This document shows positions 17,066 to 26,481 of a stretch of 64,000 nucleotides of DNA, piece by piece; position 1 is the first letter of the stretch, and each line of letters starts with the position of its first letter. A program made the position numbers and the translations under genes. Source of the stretch: Acidobacteriota bacterium (GTDB taxonomy: Bacteria; Acidobacteriota; Terriglobia; Acidiferrales; UBA7541); contig QHYZ01000046.1 of the NCBI GenBank assembly GCA_003225295.1, positions 62,001-126,000 of the forward strand. The letters run 5' to 3'. The notes beneath the pieces were generated by a model. That model ran no database searches. It was given only the letters and a program-made list of their open reading frames with translations, and was not told where the DNA came from.

Positions 17066-17854
17066 CTACGCTTGGGGAGCGTGCACTGGATTACGCAACA
17101 CGCCAATACCCGCAACACTGACCTCGACCGTATCGCCGGCGATCAGCGGACCGACGCCAGCGGGTGTACCGGTGGCGATGACGTCGCCGGGCATCAAGGT
17201 CATCATACGGGAGATCCAACGGACAAGAAACGCGGGCGCATAGGTCATCAGCGAGGTGACGCCGGACTGGCGGCGGGTGCCGTTGACGTGCGTCTCGACC
17301 AGCACGTTTGACGCGTCGAGGGCGGTTTCAATGTGCGGACCGACGGCGCAAAAGGTATCGAAACCCTTGGCACGAGTGAATTGAACATCACTTTTCTGAA
17401 GGTCGCGGGCGGTGACATCGTTGAGGCAGCTATAACCCATGACCCAGGAGAGTGCGTCGTCGGTATCGCGCAACTGCGAGCAGCGGCGGCCAATAACCAG
17501 GGCGAGTTCGCCTTCGTGTTCCACGCGCTGGGAATATTTTGTCAAGACGATCGCTTCTTCCGGGCCGATGATGGAGGAAGGTGGCTTGAGAAACATCAAC
17601 GGCTCTTTTGGGACTTCCTTGCCCATCTCCGCGGCGTGGGCCGCATAATTGCGGCCGATGCAAACGATCTTCGAAGGCTCAACCGGAGCGAGCAGCCGAA
17701 CCTCGGCGAGGCGCGAAGAACGCGAGCCACGCGACCAGGGCTCCCAGGGTGGGGCAGAGATCTCGATGACGTTTTCTCCTTCGATCAGTCCATAGCGCGG
17801 CGAAGCAGAGTCCGAAGAGGAGGCCTGGCGCATCAGGTAGCGGCAGATTTTCAT
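17066..17854 (-). CDS. Fumarylacetoacetate hydrolase family protein
   Basis: 262 residues. The FAH core is clear: KIVCIGRNYAAHAAEMG, EPLMFLKPPSSIIGP, VEHEGELALVIGR with metal-binding Glu residues, GYSCLNDVTARDLQ with the Asp ligand, KGFDTFCAVGP, and PGDVIATGTPAGVGPL near the end. Family members hydrolyse C-C bonds or isomerise/decarboxylate diketo acids in aromatic and amino-acid catabolism (2-hydroxyhepta-2,4-diene-1,7-dioate isomerase type). Substrate is not predictable. The gene downstream of the 158-codon membrane-protein gene is separated from it by only six bases, so they are likely cotranscribed. Confidence 0.88.
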   Translation of the reverse strand: MKICRYLMRQASSSDSASPRYGLIEGENVIEISAPPWEPWSRGSRSSRLAEVRLLAPVEPSKIVCIGRNYAAHAAEMGKEVPKEPLMFLKPPSSIIGPEEAIVLTKYSQRVEHEGELALVIGRRCSQLRDTDDALSWVMGYSCLNDVTARDLQKSDVQFTRAKGFDTFCAVGPHIETALDASNVLVETHVNGTRRQSGVTSLMTYAPAFLVRWISRMMTLMPGDVIATGTPAGVGPLIAGDTVEVSVAGIGVLRNPVHAPQA

Positions 17855-17860
17855 CGGTGG

Positions 17861-18319
17861 TCAACTCGCATGGTGGTTGGGATGAGAAGCATGCGATTCA
17901 CGCGCTCTCCAGATGGTGGCAACAATCCAGCAAAGCGTCGTGAGAATCATATAAACGACGGCGCCTAGCATGAAAACATGGAACGTGCTGAGCCGCACAC
18001 TGAGCCCGCGGAAGATCAGACAGAGCGCACGATAGCTAAGGCTGAAAATGAGCCACGCCAGGAGGCTCGATGCCAGGAGATGTCCCGGCAAGCGCAGAAA
18101 GCGAAAAACGGGAACGGCAGCGAGGAAGCCGAGAAGCGCGGCGCCGGCGATGTTGCGCTCCAGCGCAAAGCGTTCGAGGAGCGGGGCATGATTGGCAATA
18201 ACGAGCCATGCGGTGAAAACCAAAGTCAGGCAAACCCCCACGTAAACACCGGTGCGTACCGCCGCGTTGCGGAAGACGTGGAACCAACGATAACCGGGCA
18301 GCTGCGGGTGAACCGACAT
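17861..18319 (-). CDS. Hypothetical four-TM membrane protein
   Basis: 152 residues from the ATG at 18319 (a TTG at 18337 would add six). Four hydrophobic segments are visible: TGVYVGVCLTLVFTAWLVI, NIAGAALLGFLAAVPVF, LLASSLLAWLIFSLSYRALCLIF and FHVFMLGAVVYMILTTLCWIVATIW. The C-terminus is His/Ser rich (ESHASHPNHHAS). No family recognised. It is closely spaced with the FAH-family gene downstream, probably one transcript. No motif suggests an enzymatic or transport role. Confidence 0.5.
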   Translation of the reverse strand: MSVHPQLPGYRWFHVFRNAAVRTGVYVGVCLTLVFTAWLVIANHAPLLERFALERNIAGAALLGFLAAVPVFRFLRLPGHLLASSLLAWLIFSLSYRALCLIFRGLSVRLSTFHVFMLGAVVYMILTTLCWIVATIWRARESHASHPNHHAS

Positions 18320-18363
18320 GGAGGTCTGGGCTCCCAAGATGCAAGCAATCGTTTAACCCCGAG

Positions 18364-19536
18364 TTACGGCGATGGTGGCGTGACGTCGACAACGACCGGC
18401 GCGTCGGGCGCGCTCTCATTCCCCGCGCGGTCTACGGCGGTCACGGTGTACCAATAGCGATGGCCGGGGACTACAGAGGTATCACGAACCGCCGGTGTGG
18501 GCAACAGATCCGGGGTGAGAAGCTGGCCCCTAGTGCCCTCCTGCTCACTTCTATAGACGCGATATCCGGCCAGATCGGTTTCAAGACTTATGGACCATGA
18601 AAGGTCAACAAGAACCGTGCCGGAGGCCGAGCCGGGAAGCAAGGCGGCCACCAGGCCCTGCGGGGCCGCGGGGGGAAAAGTGTCGCGCGGAGTGACCGTC
18701 ACCGGCGGAGAGTCAGAGGACTCCAGCTCATTGCCTTCCACCTGTATGACACTGCGCACGACGTAAATGTAGGCATGGTCGAAAACAATGGAAGCGTCGC
18801 GGTAGCTGTTGGTTTGGGAAGAAGCGAGCTGCGCCGCCTGGGATTCTGGAATATCTTGCGGAGGCGAAGCGGGAGCGGAAGGATGAATTTCTGAGCGGTA
18901 GATTCGATAGCCGGTGATGGCCGGCATCGGCTCCCCGGCGGCGGTGCGGGCCGGCATCGGCCACGTTAATTCCACCGCCGACTCGGTGACTCGAGCCTCC
19001 ACCGCAGTAATCGGAGCCGGCACGGGAAACAGGCGCAGCGTAACAGCGTTCGAATTAGCGGAGGCGCGTTTCGGCGAAGCGCGCGTTCGCACCATGTAGG
19101 CGGCCGCGCCGCCGGGATGCGACTTGGTTTCCTCGGGGGATATGGGATCTGTAAAGCGCACCCGGCCATCGGCGCGATAACTGTCCACGAGAGCTCCGGG
19201 AATCGTGTAAACAACCCTGAAAGACTTGGAGTCGGCCAAGCCGTCGGACTTAACGGTGCCACGGAGTATCTCGACCGCAGGCGGCGCCGGCAGTTTTTCC
19301 CCGGAGATGGAATTCGCCGGGAGAGTAAAGGAAAGTTGCACGCCGTCCCCGGCCTGGTGGACGGTGAGATCCCGGACCGCAACGGGAACGGGGGGGGAAG
19401 GCGGAACGGGATCGCCTGGAGCGCCGCAGCCGGCGGTTAGCAGAAGAATGGAAAATGGAAAATAGGAAACGGCAAAGATTTGCACCGGACGACTCGCGAT
19501 GCGAATTCCCGCCCCTTTTCTAGTTTCCATTTCCAA
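18364..19536 (-). CDS. Fibronectin type III-containing lipoprotein
   Basis: 390 residues. The leader ends FSILLLTAGCGAPGD, a good lipobox with Asp at +5. A Pro-rich linker (PVPPSPPVPVAV) follows, then fibronectin type III-like beta sandwiches: PITAVEARVTESAVELTWPMP..ITGYRIYRSE, and VLVDLSWSISLETDLAGYRVYRSE..HRYWYTVTAVDRAGNES. The W..P/YRVYRS/YxVxAVD pattern is diagnostic of FN3. Such proteins are surface-bound and usually mediate carbohydrate or protein binding. It follows hslU on the same strand nine bases after its stop but is unrelated in function. Confidence 0.75.
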   Translation of the reverse strand: MEMETRKGAGIRIASRPVQIFAVSYFPFSILLLTAGCGAPGDPVPPSPPVPVAVRDLTVHQAGDGVQLSFTLPANSISGEKLPAPPAVEILRGTVKSDGLADSKSFRVVYTIPGALVDSYRADGRVRFTDPISPEETKSHPGGAAAYMVRTRASPKRASANSNAVTLRLFPVPAPITAVEARVTESAVELTWPMPARTAAGEPMPAITGYRIYRSEIHPSAPASPPQDIPESQAAQLASSQTNSYRDASIVFDHAYIYVVRSVIQVEGNELESSDSPPVTVTPRDTFPPAAPQGLVAALLPGSASGTVLVDLSWSISLETDLAGYRVYRSEQEGTRGQLLTPDLLPTPAVRDTSVVPGHRYWYTVTAVDRAGNESAPDAPVVVDVTPPSP

Positions 19537-19545
19537 TTTCAGGAG

Positions 19546-20985
19546 CTACAGGATGTAGCGGCTCAGATCCTGGTTCTTGACGATGTCCGCGAGCTGCTTG
19601 GTAACGTAGGCGGCGTCAACCTTCACGTTCTTCTTCTTGAGGTCGGGCGCTTCGAACGAGATTTCATCCAGAACTTTTTCGAGGATGGTGTGGAGGCGGC
19701 GGGCGCCGATATTTTCGGTCTGCTCGTTCACGCTGGTGGCGAAGCGGGCGACGGCGGCGACCGCGTCTTCGGTGATGTTGAGCTTGACACCTTCGGTCTC
19801 CAGGAGCGCGACGTACTGCTTGATGAGCGCATTCTTCGGCTCGGTCAGAATACGAATAAAATCTTCTTCCTTGAGCGAATGCAGCTCGACGCGAATGGGA
19901 AGGCGCCCCTGGAGCTCGGGGATCAGATCGGACGGCTTAGTGACGTGAAAGGCACCAGCCGCGATGAACAGGATGTGATCCGTGCGAATCATGCCGTAGC
20001 GTGTGTTGACGGTGGTGCCTTCGATGATGGGCAGAATGTCGCGCTGCACGCCTTCCCGCGAGACGTCCGGGCCATGGCCGGATTCGCGGCCGGCAACCTT
20101 ATCGATTTCATCGATGAAGATGATGCCCATCTGTTCGGCGCGCTCAACGGCCACGCGCGTGACCTGGTCCATGTCCAGCAGCTTGTTTTCTTCTTCCTGG
20201 ATCAGGTATTCGAAAGCGTCGGCCACGCTCATTTTGCGTTTTTTCTTCTGCTGGCCGAACATGCCGGAAAGCATGTCCTTGATGTTGACGTCCATCTCTT
20301 CGACGCCCTGATTGGAGATGATTTCAAACGAGGGCGTGGCGCGCTCGCGGACTTCGAGGTCCACCATGCGCTGGTCGAGCTTGCCTTCGCGCAGCTGCAG
20401 GCGCAGTTTTTCGCGTGTGCGCTGGGTCTGTTCACGCTGCGCGGCAATCTCGGCGTCCGGAGTGCCGGGCGCGGGAGGAGGCGCCGGCGGAAGCAGGAGA
20501 TCGAGCACGCGTTCTTCCGCGGCCTGCTCGGCGCGGTCCGCGACTTCGTCGAGTTTCTCCTCTCGGATCATGTCGATGGAGGTTTCCACGAGATCGCGGA
20601 CCATCGATTCCACGTCGCGCCCCACGTAACCAACTTCCGTGTATTTCGAAGCTTCGACCTTGATGAAGGGGCAGCCGGCGAGGCGGGCCAAGCGGCGCGC
20701 GATTTCTGTCTTTCCCACGCCGGTGGGGCCAATCATCAGAATGTTCTTGGGCAAAACGTCTTCGGCGATTTCCGCCGGAAGCTTCTGGCGGCGGACTCGA
20801 TTGCGCAAAGCGACAGCGACGGCGCGCTTCGCGGCGGTCTGCCCGACGATGTACTTGTCGAGCTCGGCGACGATTTCGCGCGGCGTCATGTCATCGAGAG
20901 CGGGGAGAAGTTCCTGCCCCTCGACGGGTTCGGCGCCGTTGCCTCCCGGTGCGTAGGTCAATTCCTTTTCGGACTTACTCGTCAT
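19546..20985 (-). CDS. hslU: ATP-dependent protease ATPase subunit HslU (ClpY)
   Basis: 479 residues, slightly longer than usual because of a 30-residue N-terminal extension and an I-domain insert with [14 protein letters not shown]. Landmarks: [17 protein letters not shown], Walker [30 protein letters not shown], Walker [14 protein letters not shown], sensor region [12 protein letters not shown], and C-terminal NQDLSRYIL, whose conserved tail inserts into HslV. HslU unfolds substrates for the HslV peptidase. The gene follows hslV on the same strand but after a 230-base gap, unlike the tight spacing common in other bacteria. Confidence 0.95.
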   Translation of the reverse strand: MTSKSEKELTYAPGGNGAEPVEGQELLPALDDMTPREIVAELDKYIVGQTAAKRAVAVALRNRVRRQKLPAEIAEDVLPKNILMIGPTGVGKTEIARRLARLAGCPFIKVEASKYTEVGYVGRDVESMVRDLVETSIDMIREEKLDEVADRAEQAAEERVLDLLLPPAPPPAPGTPDAEIAAQREQTQRTREKLRLQLREGKLDQRMVDLEVRERATPSFEIISNQGVEEMDVNIKDMLSGMFGQQKKKRKMSVADAFEYLIQEEENKLLDMDQVTRVAVERAEQMGIIFIDEIDKVAGRESGHGPDVSREGVQRDILPIIEGTTVNTRYGMIRTDHILFIAAGAFHVTKPSDLIPELQGRLPIRVELHSLKEEDFIRILTEPKNALIKQYVALLETEGVKLNITEDAVAAVARFATSVNEQTENIGARRLHTILEKVLDEISFEAPDLKKKNVKVDAAYVTKQLADIVKNQDLSRYIL

Positions 20986-21215
20986 GAGTTGCTCAGTTCC
21001 TTTGATGCGCGAAAGCAGCTTGTCGTGTTCTCGCGTCGTGCCACTAGATTCCTGCCCGCCAATACTTTGAACTGCTTTCCGTCGTTTCGTTCCACTCCGT
21101 CTCCGGTGCCTGCCTCCATCCGGCCGAGGTGCTCGCTCCTGAACTCCATGTTAGACATATTTCTCTCGACCCAAAGAAACATTCGAACTATTTATGGTTG
21201 TTTCCGGACACCACA

Positions 21216-21767
21216 CTAGAGCTCTTCGACAGTAAAATTAGCGTTGGTGAAAATGCAAATCTCGCTGGCGATGCGCATGGCCTCCATGGCCAGATCCTTG
21301 GCGGTCAGCTTCGAATGCTTCAGAAGCGCGCGAGCGGCGGCGAGAGCATACGTGCCGCCCGACCCGATGGCCACAAGACCGTCGTCCGGCTCAATCACGT
21401 CGCCGGTACCAGAAAGTATGAAAGTCCCCTTGGTGTCGGCCACGATCAGCAGCGCTTCCAGATGGCGAAGCGCCCGGTCCTTGCGCCATTCCTTGGCCAG
21501 CTCCACCGCGGCTTTCTGAAGATTGCCGGAAAACTCTTGCAGCTTGCCTTCGAAGCGCTCAAAAAGCGTAATGGCGTCGGCCGTGGAACCGGCAAAACCA
21601 GCCACAACCTTGTCGTTGAAAAGTCGACGCGTCTTGCGCGCGGTGTGCTTCATCACGTGATCGCCCATGGTCACCTGGCCATCGGCGATGAGCACCACCT
21701 TGTTGTCCTTGCGCACGCACAGAACCGTGGTGCCGTGCATCGGTGGGCTTTCCTGGCGATTACGCAT
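21216..21767 (-). CDS. hslV: ATP-dependent protease peptidase subunit HslV (ClpQ)
   Basis: 183 residues from the ATG at 21767. The catalytic N-terminus after propeptide removal is [24 protein letters not shown], with Thr as nucleophile as in the proteasome beta family, followed by [21 protein letters not shown] and [14 protein letters not shown]. The start is uncertain: ATG at 21740 (MHGTTVL), preceded by GGAAAG, would give a two-residue propeptide, and both are compatible with processing. HslV forms the double hexameric chamber with HslU. Located directly downstream of the minor pilin operon. Confidence 0.93.
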   Translation of the reverse strand: MRNRQESPPMHGTTVLCVRKDNKVVLIADGQVTMGDHVMKHTARKTRRLFNDKVVAGFAGSTADAITLFERFEGKLQEFSGNLQKAAVELAKEWRKDRALRHLEALLIVADTKGTFILSGTGDVIEPDDGLVAIGSGGTYALAAARALLKHSKLTAKDLAMEAMRIASEICIFTNANFTVEEL

Positions 21768-21863
21768 CCGCCCATTATAGCCCCCGAAGACTCCATGCGC
21801 CAAAAGCAGAGAAGAGCAGAAGTCTAGACTGGGATGCCGAAATCGTTCCCGGCGGAAACGCAC

Positions 21864-23360
21864 TTACTGGGAGATTTCGTGGAAAGAGAGAATCTTGAAG
21901 TTGGAGCTAGGCTGCGACTTTTGAATCCAACAATTGCTGTATCGAACGCCATAGCCTTGCATACTGTCGGAGAATTGTACGGATGCCCCCCCTAAATTCG
22001 AGCCGGGCAAGAGATTCCCTGCAGAGTTGCGCGTCTTGGCAACCAGCATGGCACCGTTGATTTCTTTGAACTGCGCATGGCTTCCGTCGACTTGGCCTTG
22101 CCCGATCACCAGAATGATGCCATTCCAAGTCGTATCCGGGTCGTAGGTAAATTTACCGATGACCAGGAGAAGCCCGTATCCATCATTGCTCCAGTTGCTG
22201 ATGTCTAGATTGCCGTTGACGACGACAGTGAGCAGATTGGTGGAAGACATGCCCAAGGGCGTCAAGGCGGATCCAGTGACAGTGGGCAGAGGATAAGTTA
22301 TGGGGCCCGAGGGGATAGTAACGTCTGCGGATTGGGCAATGGTTTGTGCGAGCGCATCGAGCTGGCTTGGCGTTTCCAGGCTTGCAGGGAACGCGGGGGT
22401 GATGTTCGCCACGTCTGGCGCCGAGTTGAAACCGGTGTAGCTAGCCCGAACAGGGGGCGGAATTCCGTTAATGACTGCATTCTTGTCCGCATTGGTGAAA
22501 ACACCGACCGCCAGATAGTTCAATCCGGTAAGGCTGCCGTTACAATCCTGGTCATTCCCCTTGATCGCGTATAAGGAGTTGGAGGCTGGCGCATGGAAGG
22601 CCGCCCCGTTAGCTGGGCTGCCGGAAAGGGTCAACGCGCCAAGAAAGGGAGGCAATGTAATGGGGACGGGAGCAGCGAGGTACTGCAAGAGCTTCTGGCT
22701 GCCGTTGGGAAGGGCGGCCAACGAGGTGATCTCCAGCACCTGTGGTCCAACAGCTGGGTTATTGCTGAAGTGTGCGCCGTCGTAGTACAGGGGAGTGATC
22801 GAATCGGGGTTGCCATCCGCATCGACGTCGATATTCAAAGACTTTTCCGAGACCGCATTGATGCGGGCCCATTTATAGAGGGGACCTGGAATGTTCAATC
22901 CGTTTAGCGGAGTCTGGTTCCAAACCGAGTTGGTCGTTGTCACTGTCGCCCCAGCGAGTGACCCGCCGCCAAACTCGTTGTCGTATTCCGTGTCGGGATA
23001 GGTCGTCAGTATGTTGGCGGCTACTTCCGTTGGACCAGGGTTCAGGACGTAGGCAACGGATCCAATGGCGAGAGTGGTTCCCGGTGAAGGGAGAAACCCG
23101 GGGGCCGTCGTCGTGAAAGAATCTGGATTCTTCGCGAGCAGGCGCCCGCGTGCTTCCTCCAGACCAGAGAGTGCCGCGTAGTACACCCCCGTCGAGGAAC
23201 GATAGTTGCCCGCCAGCGCGGATTCCGTGCCGGAGGAAACGACCAAGGCAATGGCTACAACACTGATCAGTAGCAACACGAAAATCGAAATGAGCAGCGC
23301 AATTCCCTCGTCCGTCCGTCTCTTTCGATGCGTGCGTCGCCCCTGGATTTCGATTTGCAT
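21864..23360 (-). CDS. PilX-like minor pilus assembly protein
   Basis: 498 residues. After a basic leader (RRTHRKRRTDEG) comes IALLISIFVLLLISVVAIALVV, the pilin-like hydrophobic helix, then SSGTESALAGNYRSSTGVYYAALSGLEEAR. The EGIALLI boundary resembles PilX-type prepilins, which lack the usual FTLIE. The long beta-rich C-terminal region (GSVAYVLNPG.. LLVVIGKFTYDPDTTWNGIILVIGQG) is far larger than E. coli/Pseudomonas PilX and is presumably exposed. It is the last of four clustered minor-pilin genes and abuts hslV. PilX helps prime type IV pilus assembly and adhesion. Confidence 0.75.
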   Translation of the reverse strand: MQIEIQGRRTHRKRRTDEGIALLISIFVLLLISVVAIALVVSSGTESALAGNYRSSTGVYYAALSGLEEARGRLLAKNPDSFTTTAPGFLPSPGTTLAIGSVAYVLNPGPTEVAANILTTYPDTEYDNEFGGGSLAGATVTTTNSVWNQTPLNGLNIPGPLYKWARINAVSEKSLNIDVDADGNPDSITPLYYDGAHFSNNPAVGPQVLEITSLAALPNGSQKLLQYLAAPVPITLPPFLGALTLSGSPANGAAFHAPASNSLYAIKGNDQDCNGSLTGLNYLAVGVFTNADKNAVINGIPPPVRASYTGFNSAPDVANITPAFPASLETPSQLDALAQTIAQSADVTIPSGPITYPLPTVTGSALTPLGMSSTNLLTVVVNGNLDISNWSNDGYGLLLVIGKFTYDPDTTWNGIILVIGQGQVDGSHAQFKEINGAMLVAKTRNSAGNLLPGSNLGGASVQFSDSMQGYGVRYSNCWIQKSQPSSNFKILSFHEISQ

Positions 23361-23364
23361 CGTC

Positions 23365-24153
23365 TTATTGATTGGGATTGATGCGGCGGCCTCGTCCGAC
23401 TAATTGTACGATACGCGGCTCGCCGGTGGTGGCATCGGGAAGAGCAGTGGCAACGATGAGGGTGACGACGACGTCGCGGATGTTCGCCGGTGAATTATCG
23501 ATGCCCGCCGCGGTACACGCCAGCGGAACATTTCCGGTATCGCAGCTGTAAGAAAAGATGGGCACAGGATTTCCGGTCGGAAACATGCCTGGGTACGCTG
23601 CCTGGTATTGAGCGATTTGCGCGGCCGAAGAATTATTCACGACGTTTTGCACCAGGGGAGCGAGGAAGGCTGCGGTGTCGATGGCCGGATCATTGCCGGG
23701 CTGCTTCAAAGCCGCGCCCCGCATGAGCGTGGTTCCTTGAAGCTGGTAACGAATCCACTGGACCTGGCTGGTGGGATCCTGAGGCGTGGGATTTGTTTCG
23801 ATGATGATATCGAAATCGCCGGGGGTGATACAGGAGCCGTCAATCGTGCAGGTGGTTGGGACGGTGTAGTTGGGGCTCCAGGCAAAGGGCGTGCTTGCGA
23901 ATTTTGTTGGATCGGTCCCGGCATAGGTGGGCGGGGGATAGCCGGCATCGTTGACATCGCGCACGATCTGGTCCAGCGCGAGCCGCGCTTCCTGAAAGGA
24001 ATTAAGCACTTGGGATTCGGTCTGGTAGCGCTGTTGTGACGAGGCCAGCAAGGTGAACGCCGCAGCGCAGACGAGAAGAAAAATCCCCAGGGCGGTGATC
24101 AACTCGATAAGCGTAAAACCGAATTGCGGCGCGTTGCGGCTTGCCGGGCTCAT
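23365..24153 (-). CDS. PilW-like minor pilin
   Basis: 262 residues. Prepilin cleavage site at QFG/FTLIELITALGIFLLVCAAAFTLL, with Glu at +5 of the mature protein, followed by QTESQVLNSFQEARLALDQIVRDVNDAGYPPP, the PilW pattern of a long helix and an early D..AGYP. The rest is a beta-rich globular domain with paired cysteines (CTIDGSC, CDTGNVPLAC). Its ATG overlaps the stop of the PilV-like gene by ATGA, so the two are coupled. PilW with PilV, PilX and FimU forms the tip-priming complex of type IV pili. Confidence 0.85.
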   Translation of the reverse strand: MSPASRNAPQFGFTLIELITALGIFLLVCAAAFTLLASSQQRYQTESQVLNSFQEARLALDQIVRDVNDAGYPPPTYAGTDPTKFASTPFAWSPNYTVPTTCTIDGSCITPGDFDIIIETNPTPQDPTSQVQWIRYQLQGTTLMRGAALKQPGNDPAIDTAAFLAPLVQNVVNNSSAAQIAQYQAAYPGMFPTGNPVPIFSYSCDTGNVPLACTAAGIDNSPANIRDVVVTLIVATALPDATTGEPRIVQLVGRGRRINPNQ

Positions 24154-24689
24154 TTTTCCACCGTAGTATCGAGCGTGATGGGCTGAAAATAGCCGTTGCC
24201 ACCCTGCTGCCGTATCCCCAGGATGAAGCGTTTGCTGGAAATAGTGGACCCGTTTCCCGTAACGATTACGGCCCAGCGCACGTCGTAGGAGGTGCCGCTC
24301 GGATCCGAGGGGTCCTGATAGGGAATGGCAAAACTATAGTTGGGTACCAATACTTTTGTGAAATCGATGACCACTTGATTGTTGATGACCGCAAGAGAAC
24401 TGCCCTGCACGGTATTCACAGGTGTGGCACTGCCGAGCGCGCAGGTATTCCCGATCGCATCGGTAAAGGAAGTCAGGAAAAGCGGCTGATCTAGGAACTG
24501 ATCCAATTCGCGCTGGGCAAAAACCAGTGCCGAAGAGTCCGTGCGGTTCCGGAAGTTGAGGAGGATCGTAGCTGGCACGAGCTGTGCGATGGCCACGAGG
24601 CCCACCAGCAAAATGACGGTGGCGAGCATCATCTCGAGGAGACTGAAGCCCGCTTCGCTTCTGCGGCGTATTGTGAAGGTGGACAGCAT
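24150..24689 (-). CDS. PilV-like minor pilin
   Basis: 179 residues. Cleavage motif EAG/FSLLEMMLATVILLVGLVAIAQLVP, with Glu5, is a standard class III prepilin signal. The pattern SLLEMMLA..LLVGL.AIAQL resembles PilV/GspI-type minor pilins. A beta-rich domain follows (VRWAVIVTGNGSTISSKRFILGI). It is coupled by a 4-base overlap to the PilW-like gene and begins 27 bases after the GspH/FimU-like gene. Together they indicate a type IV pilus or pseudopilus tip complex. Confidence 0.82.
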   Translation of the reverse strand: MLSTFTIRRRSEAGFSLLEMMLATVILLVGLVAIAQLVPATILLNFRNRTDSSALVFAQRELDQFLDQPLFLTSFTDAIGNTCALGSATPVNTVQGSSLAVINNQVVIDFTKVLVPNYSFAIPYQDPSDPSGTSYDVRWAVIVTGNGSTISSKRFILGIRQQGGNGYFQPITLDTTVEK

Positions 24690-24716
24690 TACTGTTCGTC
24701 TGCTTTCGTGTCCCCA

Positions 24717-25319
24717 CTAGCCAATTCTCTGCCAGGTGCCGCCGCTAGGAGCAGTCCAAATCTGCGTGGCCCCGGAAGGAAGCAAAATCACCGCGCGATA
24801 GCCGAACTCAGGACTGTTCGCGTTGCCCAGGTACAACACGTAAGCCGCGAGCGGAGATACCGCGCCTCGGGCATCGAATGTGAGGCTGCCGGCCGCGCCG
24901 GATTTTGAGGCGTCCAAGGAGGAAGTAGCGCCCAACTTCGCTAGGATGGAGGCCGGACTAGGCGGTGTGCCGGACGGCAGGAGTGTCACGATTCCGTTGA
25001 TCAGAATCTGCTTCTCGGTCGGATCAAATGATCCGTTGTTATTCGAATCGGTTCCCACGATCCAATCAGTTCCGGACGGCAGGATAAGGAAGTTGACTTG
25101 CGTGTTCCGGCGCACCGCTTCGAATCGCGTAAATTTCAGCATGTCGGACAAGCGCGCGGCCGCGTCGTTCAGCTGGTAGGCTCGAAGCGAGCGCATAAGA
25201 CTGGGGATGGCGATGGCCGTCAGAATCAGAAGCACGGTCAGGGAAACTGCCAATTCAACCATGCTGAATCCAGCAATGCGGCTGCGGCGAGTGCGGGGGT
25301 GTGGGGCACTCTTATACAA
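24717..25319 (-). CDS. GspH/FimU-like pseudopilin
   Basis: About 200 residues. The prepilin motif is IAG/FSMVELAVSLTVLLILTAIAIPSLMRSLRAYQLNDAA, with Glu5 and the AIAIPSL break typical of FimU/GspH, followed by LKFTRFEAVRRNTQVNFLI. The second half is beta rich, with a DSNNNGSFDPTE turn that looks calcium-binding. The start is TTG at 25317-25319, preceded by GAGGAAACGAC; the open frame extends upstream to 25373 but without a ribosome site. First gene of the minor-pilin cluster. No pilY1 or major pilin gene is found nearby. Confidence 0.8.
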   Translation of the reverse strand: MYKSAPHPRTRRSRIAGFSMVELAVSLTVLLILTAIAIPSLMRSLRAYQLNDAAARLSDMLKFTRFEAVRRNTQVNFLILPSGTDWIVGTDSNNNGSFDPTEKQILINGIVTLLPSGTPPSPASILAKLGATSSLDASKSGAAGSLTFDARGAVSPLAAYVLYLGNANSPEFGYRAVILLPSGATQIWTAPSGGTWQRIG

Positions 25320-25599
25320 AGTCGTTTCCTCGATCAAAGGCAGAACCAGCGATCCAGCCGGCAAGGGCGCCAACAGACCAATTCACGTGCAGTTACCATT
25401 CCAGGGACAGCCAGACGCAACTGCCGCTAAAGATAGTACTTTCTTGAACTAGACCGTTACATCTTATTACAAGCTACGGGGAAATGGGTAGATAGGTAAC
25501 AAATTGAAACACCCCGGCAAAGAGAAGTTATTTCTCTTCTCAGTAATCATATCCAGCGGCAGCCGGGAGAGCGCATTTTCTATCGGTTGCGTGACTTTG

Positions 25600-26481
25600 C
25601 TAGTTCTTGCTCTTTTTGGCGAGGGATTGCGAACCCTGCTTGGAGAGGGACGACTTGTCGAAGAGTTCGTCGGAAAAACCGGGATTGTACCTGCATGTGT
25701 CGTAGAAAATTTGAACGGCGCGGCGTCCGTTGTGTTCCCGGGAGATCTGCAGCGGCGTCCAGACGCTGTCTTTCAACTGATAGTTTGAGTAGATGGAAAC
25801 GTCTTCGTTGATCTGCTGGGTTTCTTCGTCCTTAGTGATGACAACGGCGCGCACCAGCAGGTGAGTGGAACGGTCCACGGCAAGGCGGAACGTGCGTTCG
25901 TCCCGGTCGTTGATTTCCACCCAATCCACATGCTTGAGGTCCACAGTATCGTCGCCGCCGAAGCGAACGGCGATCCCTGCTTCCTTGAGACGGAGACGCA
26001 GCAGATTGTCGATGTTGCGTTTTGTCTGTTCCTGAAAATCACTGACCGCCGTAGCGGGCATTTCATTTACGCCACTGCGATCGAAAGTCCAGCCGTGGTC
26101 TCCGCTATACAGCGTTATGACGATGCCGCCATGAGCCCAGTCGAGACCGTCGATGCCTACTAAGAAAGGAAGAATCGTATTGTGGCCCTTGCCGATATAT
26201 TCGACGCGGTCTTTGTCCGGGAAGCGCCGGTAATCGTTGAAATCGATGTAACCGGTTAATTCGCCATTGTGGCCGAACAGCGCCCGGCGCCCCTGGCACA
26301 GGCTCTCGCGAACTTCCGAATAGCCGGGACCGCCCAGGCCATTGATGAGCTCGCTGAGAACCTGCTTGCCCTTCGCGGCGCTTTGCTCGGGCATCATGGT
26401 ATCGGGCCGCTGCGCCGAAGCGCCCGAAGCAAACGCCGTGCATCCGGCAAGCAGGAGCAGAGCGACAATTCTTACCCGCAC
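25600..26481 (-). CDS. Hypothetical exported lipoprotein-sorting-like protein
   Basis: 293 residues. Start GTG at 26479-26481, preceded by GGAGG and overlapping the stop of the SDR gene. The leader RVRIVALLLLAGCTAFASGASAQ suits either a lipobox (LLAGC) or a signal peptidase I site (ASAQ). The body has alternating aromatic/charged strands (GWTFDRSGVNEMP, FRLAVDRSTHLLVRAVVI), resembling the curved beta sheet of LolA-like outer-membrane lipoprotein-sorting proteins. The family call is weak. The upstream open reading frame through the SDR gene is a shadow. No catalytic motif visible. Confidence 0.6.
   Translation of the reverse strand: MRVRIVALLLLAGCTAFASGASAQRPDTMMPEQSAAKGKQVLSELINGLGGPGYSEVRESLCQGRRALFGHNGELTGYIDFNDYRRFPDKDRVEYIGKGHNTILPFLVGIDGLDWAHGGIVITLYSGDHGWTFDRSGVNEMPATAVSDFQEQTKRNIDNLLRLRLKEAGIAVRFGGDDTVDLKHVDWVEINDRDERTFRLAVDRSTHLLVRAVVITKDEETQQINEDVSIYSNYQLKDSVWTPLQISREHNGRRAVQIFYDTCRYNPGFSDELFDKSSLSKQGSQSLAKKSKN

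Noticed and set aside
20982-21182. 66-codon ORF between hslV and hslU
   Set aside because: No recognisable family or ribosome site; mentioned as a finding but not called as a gene.
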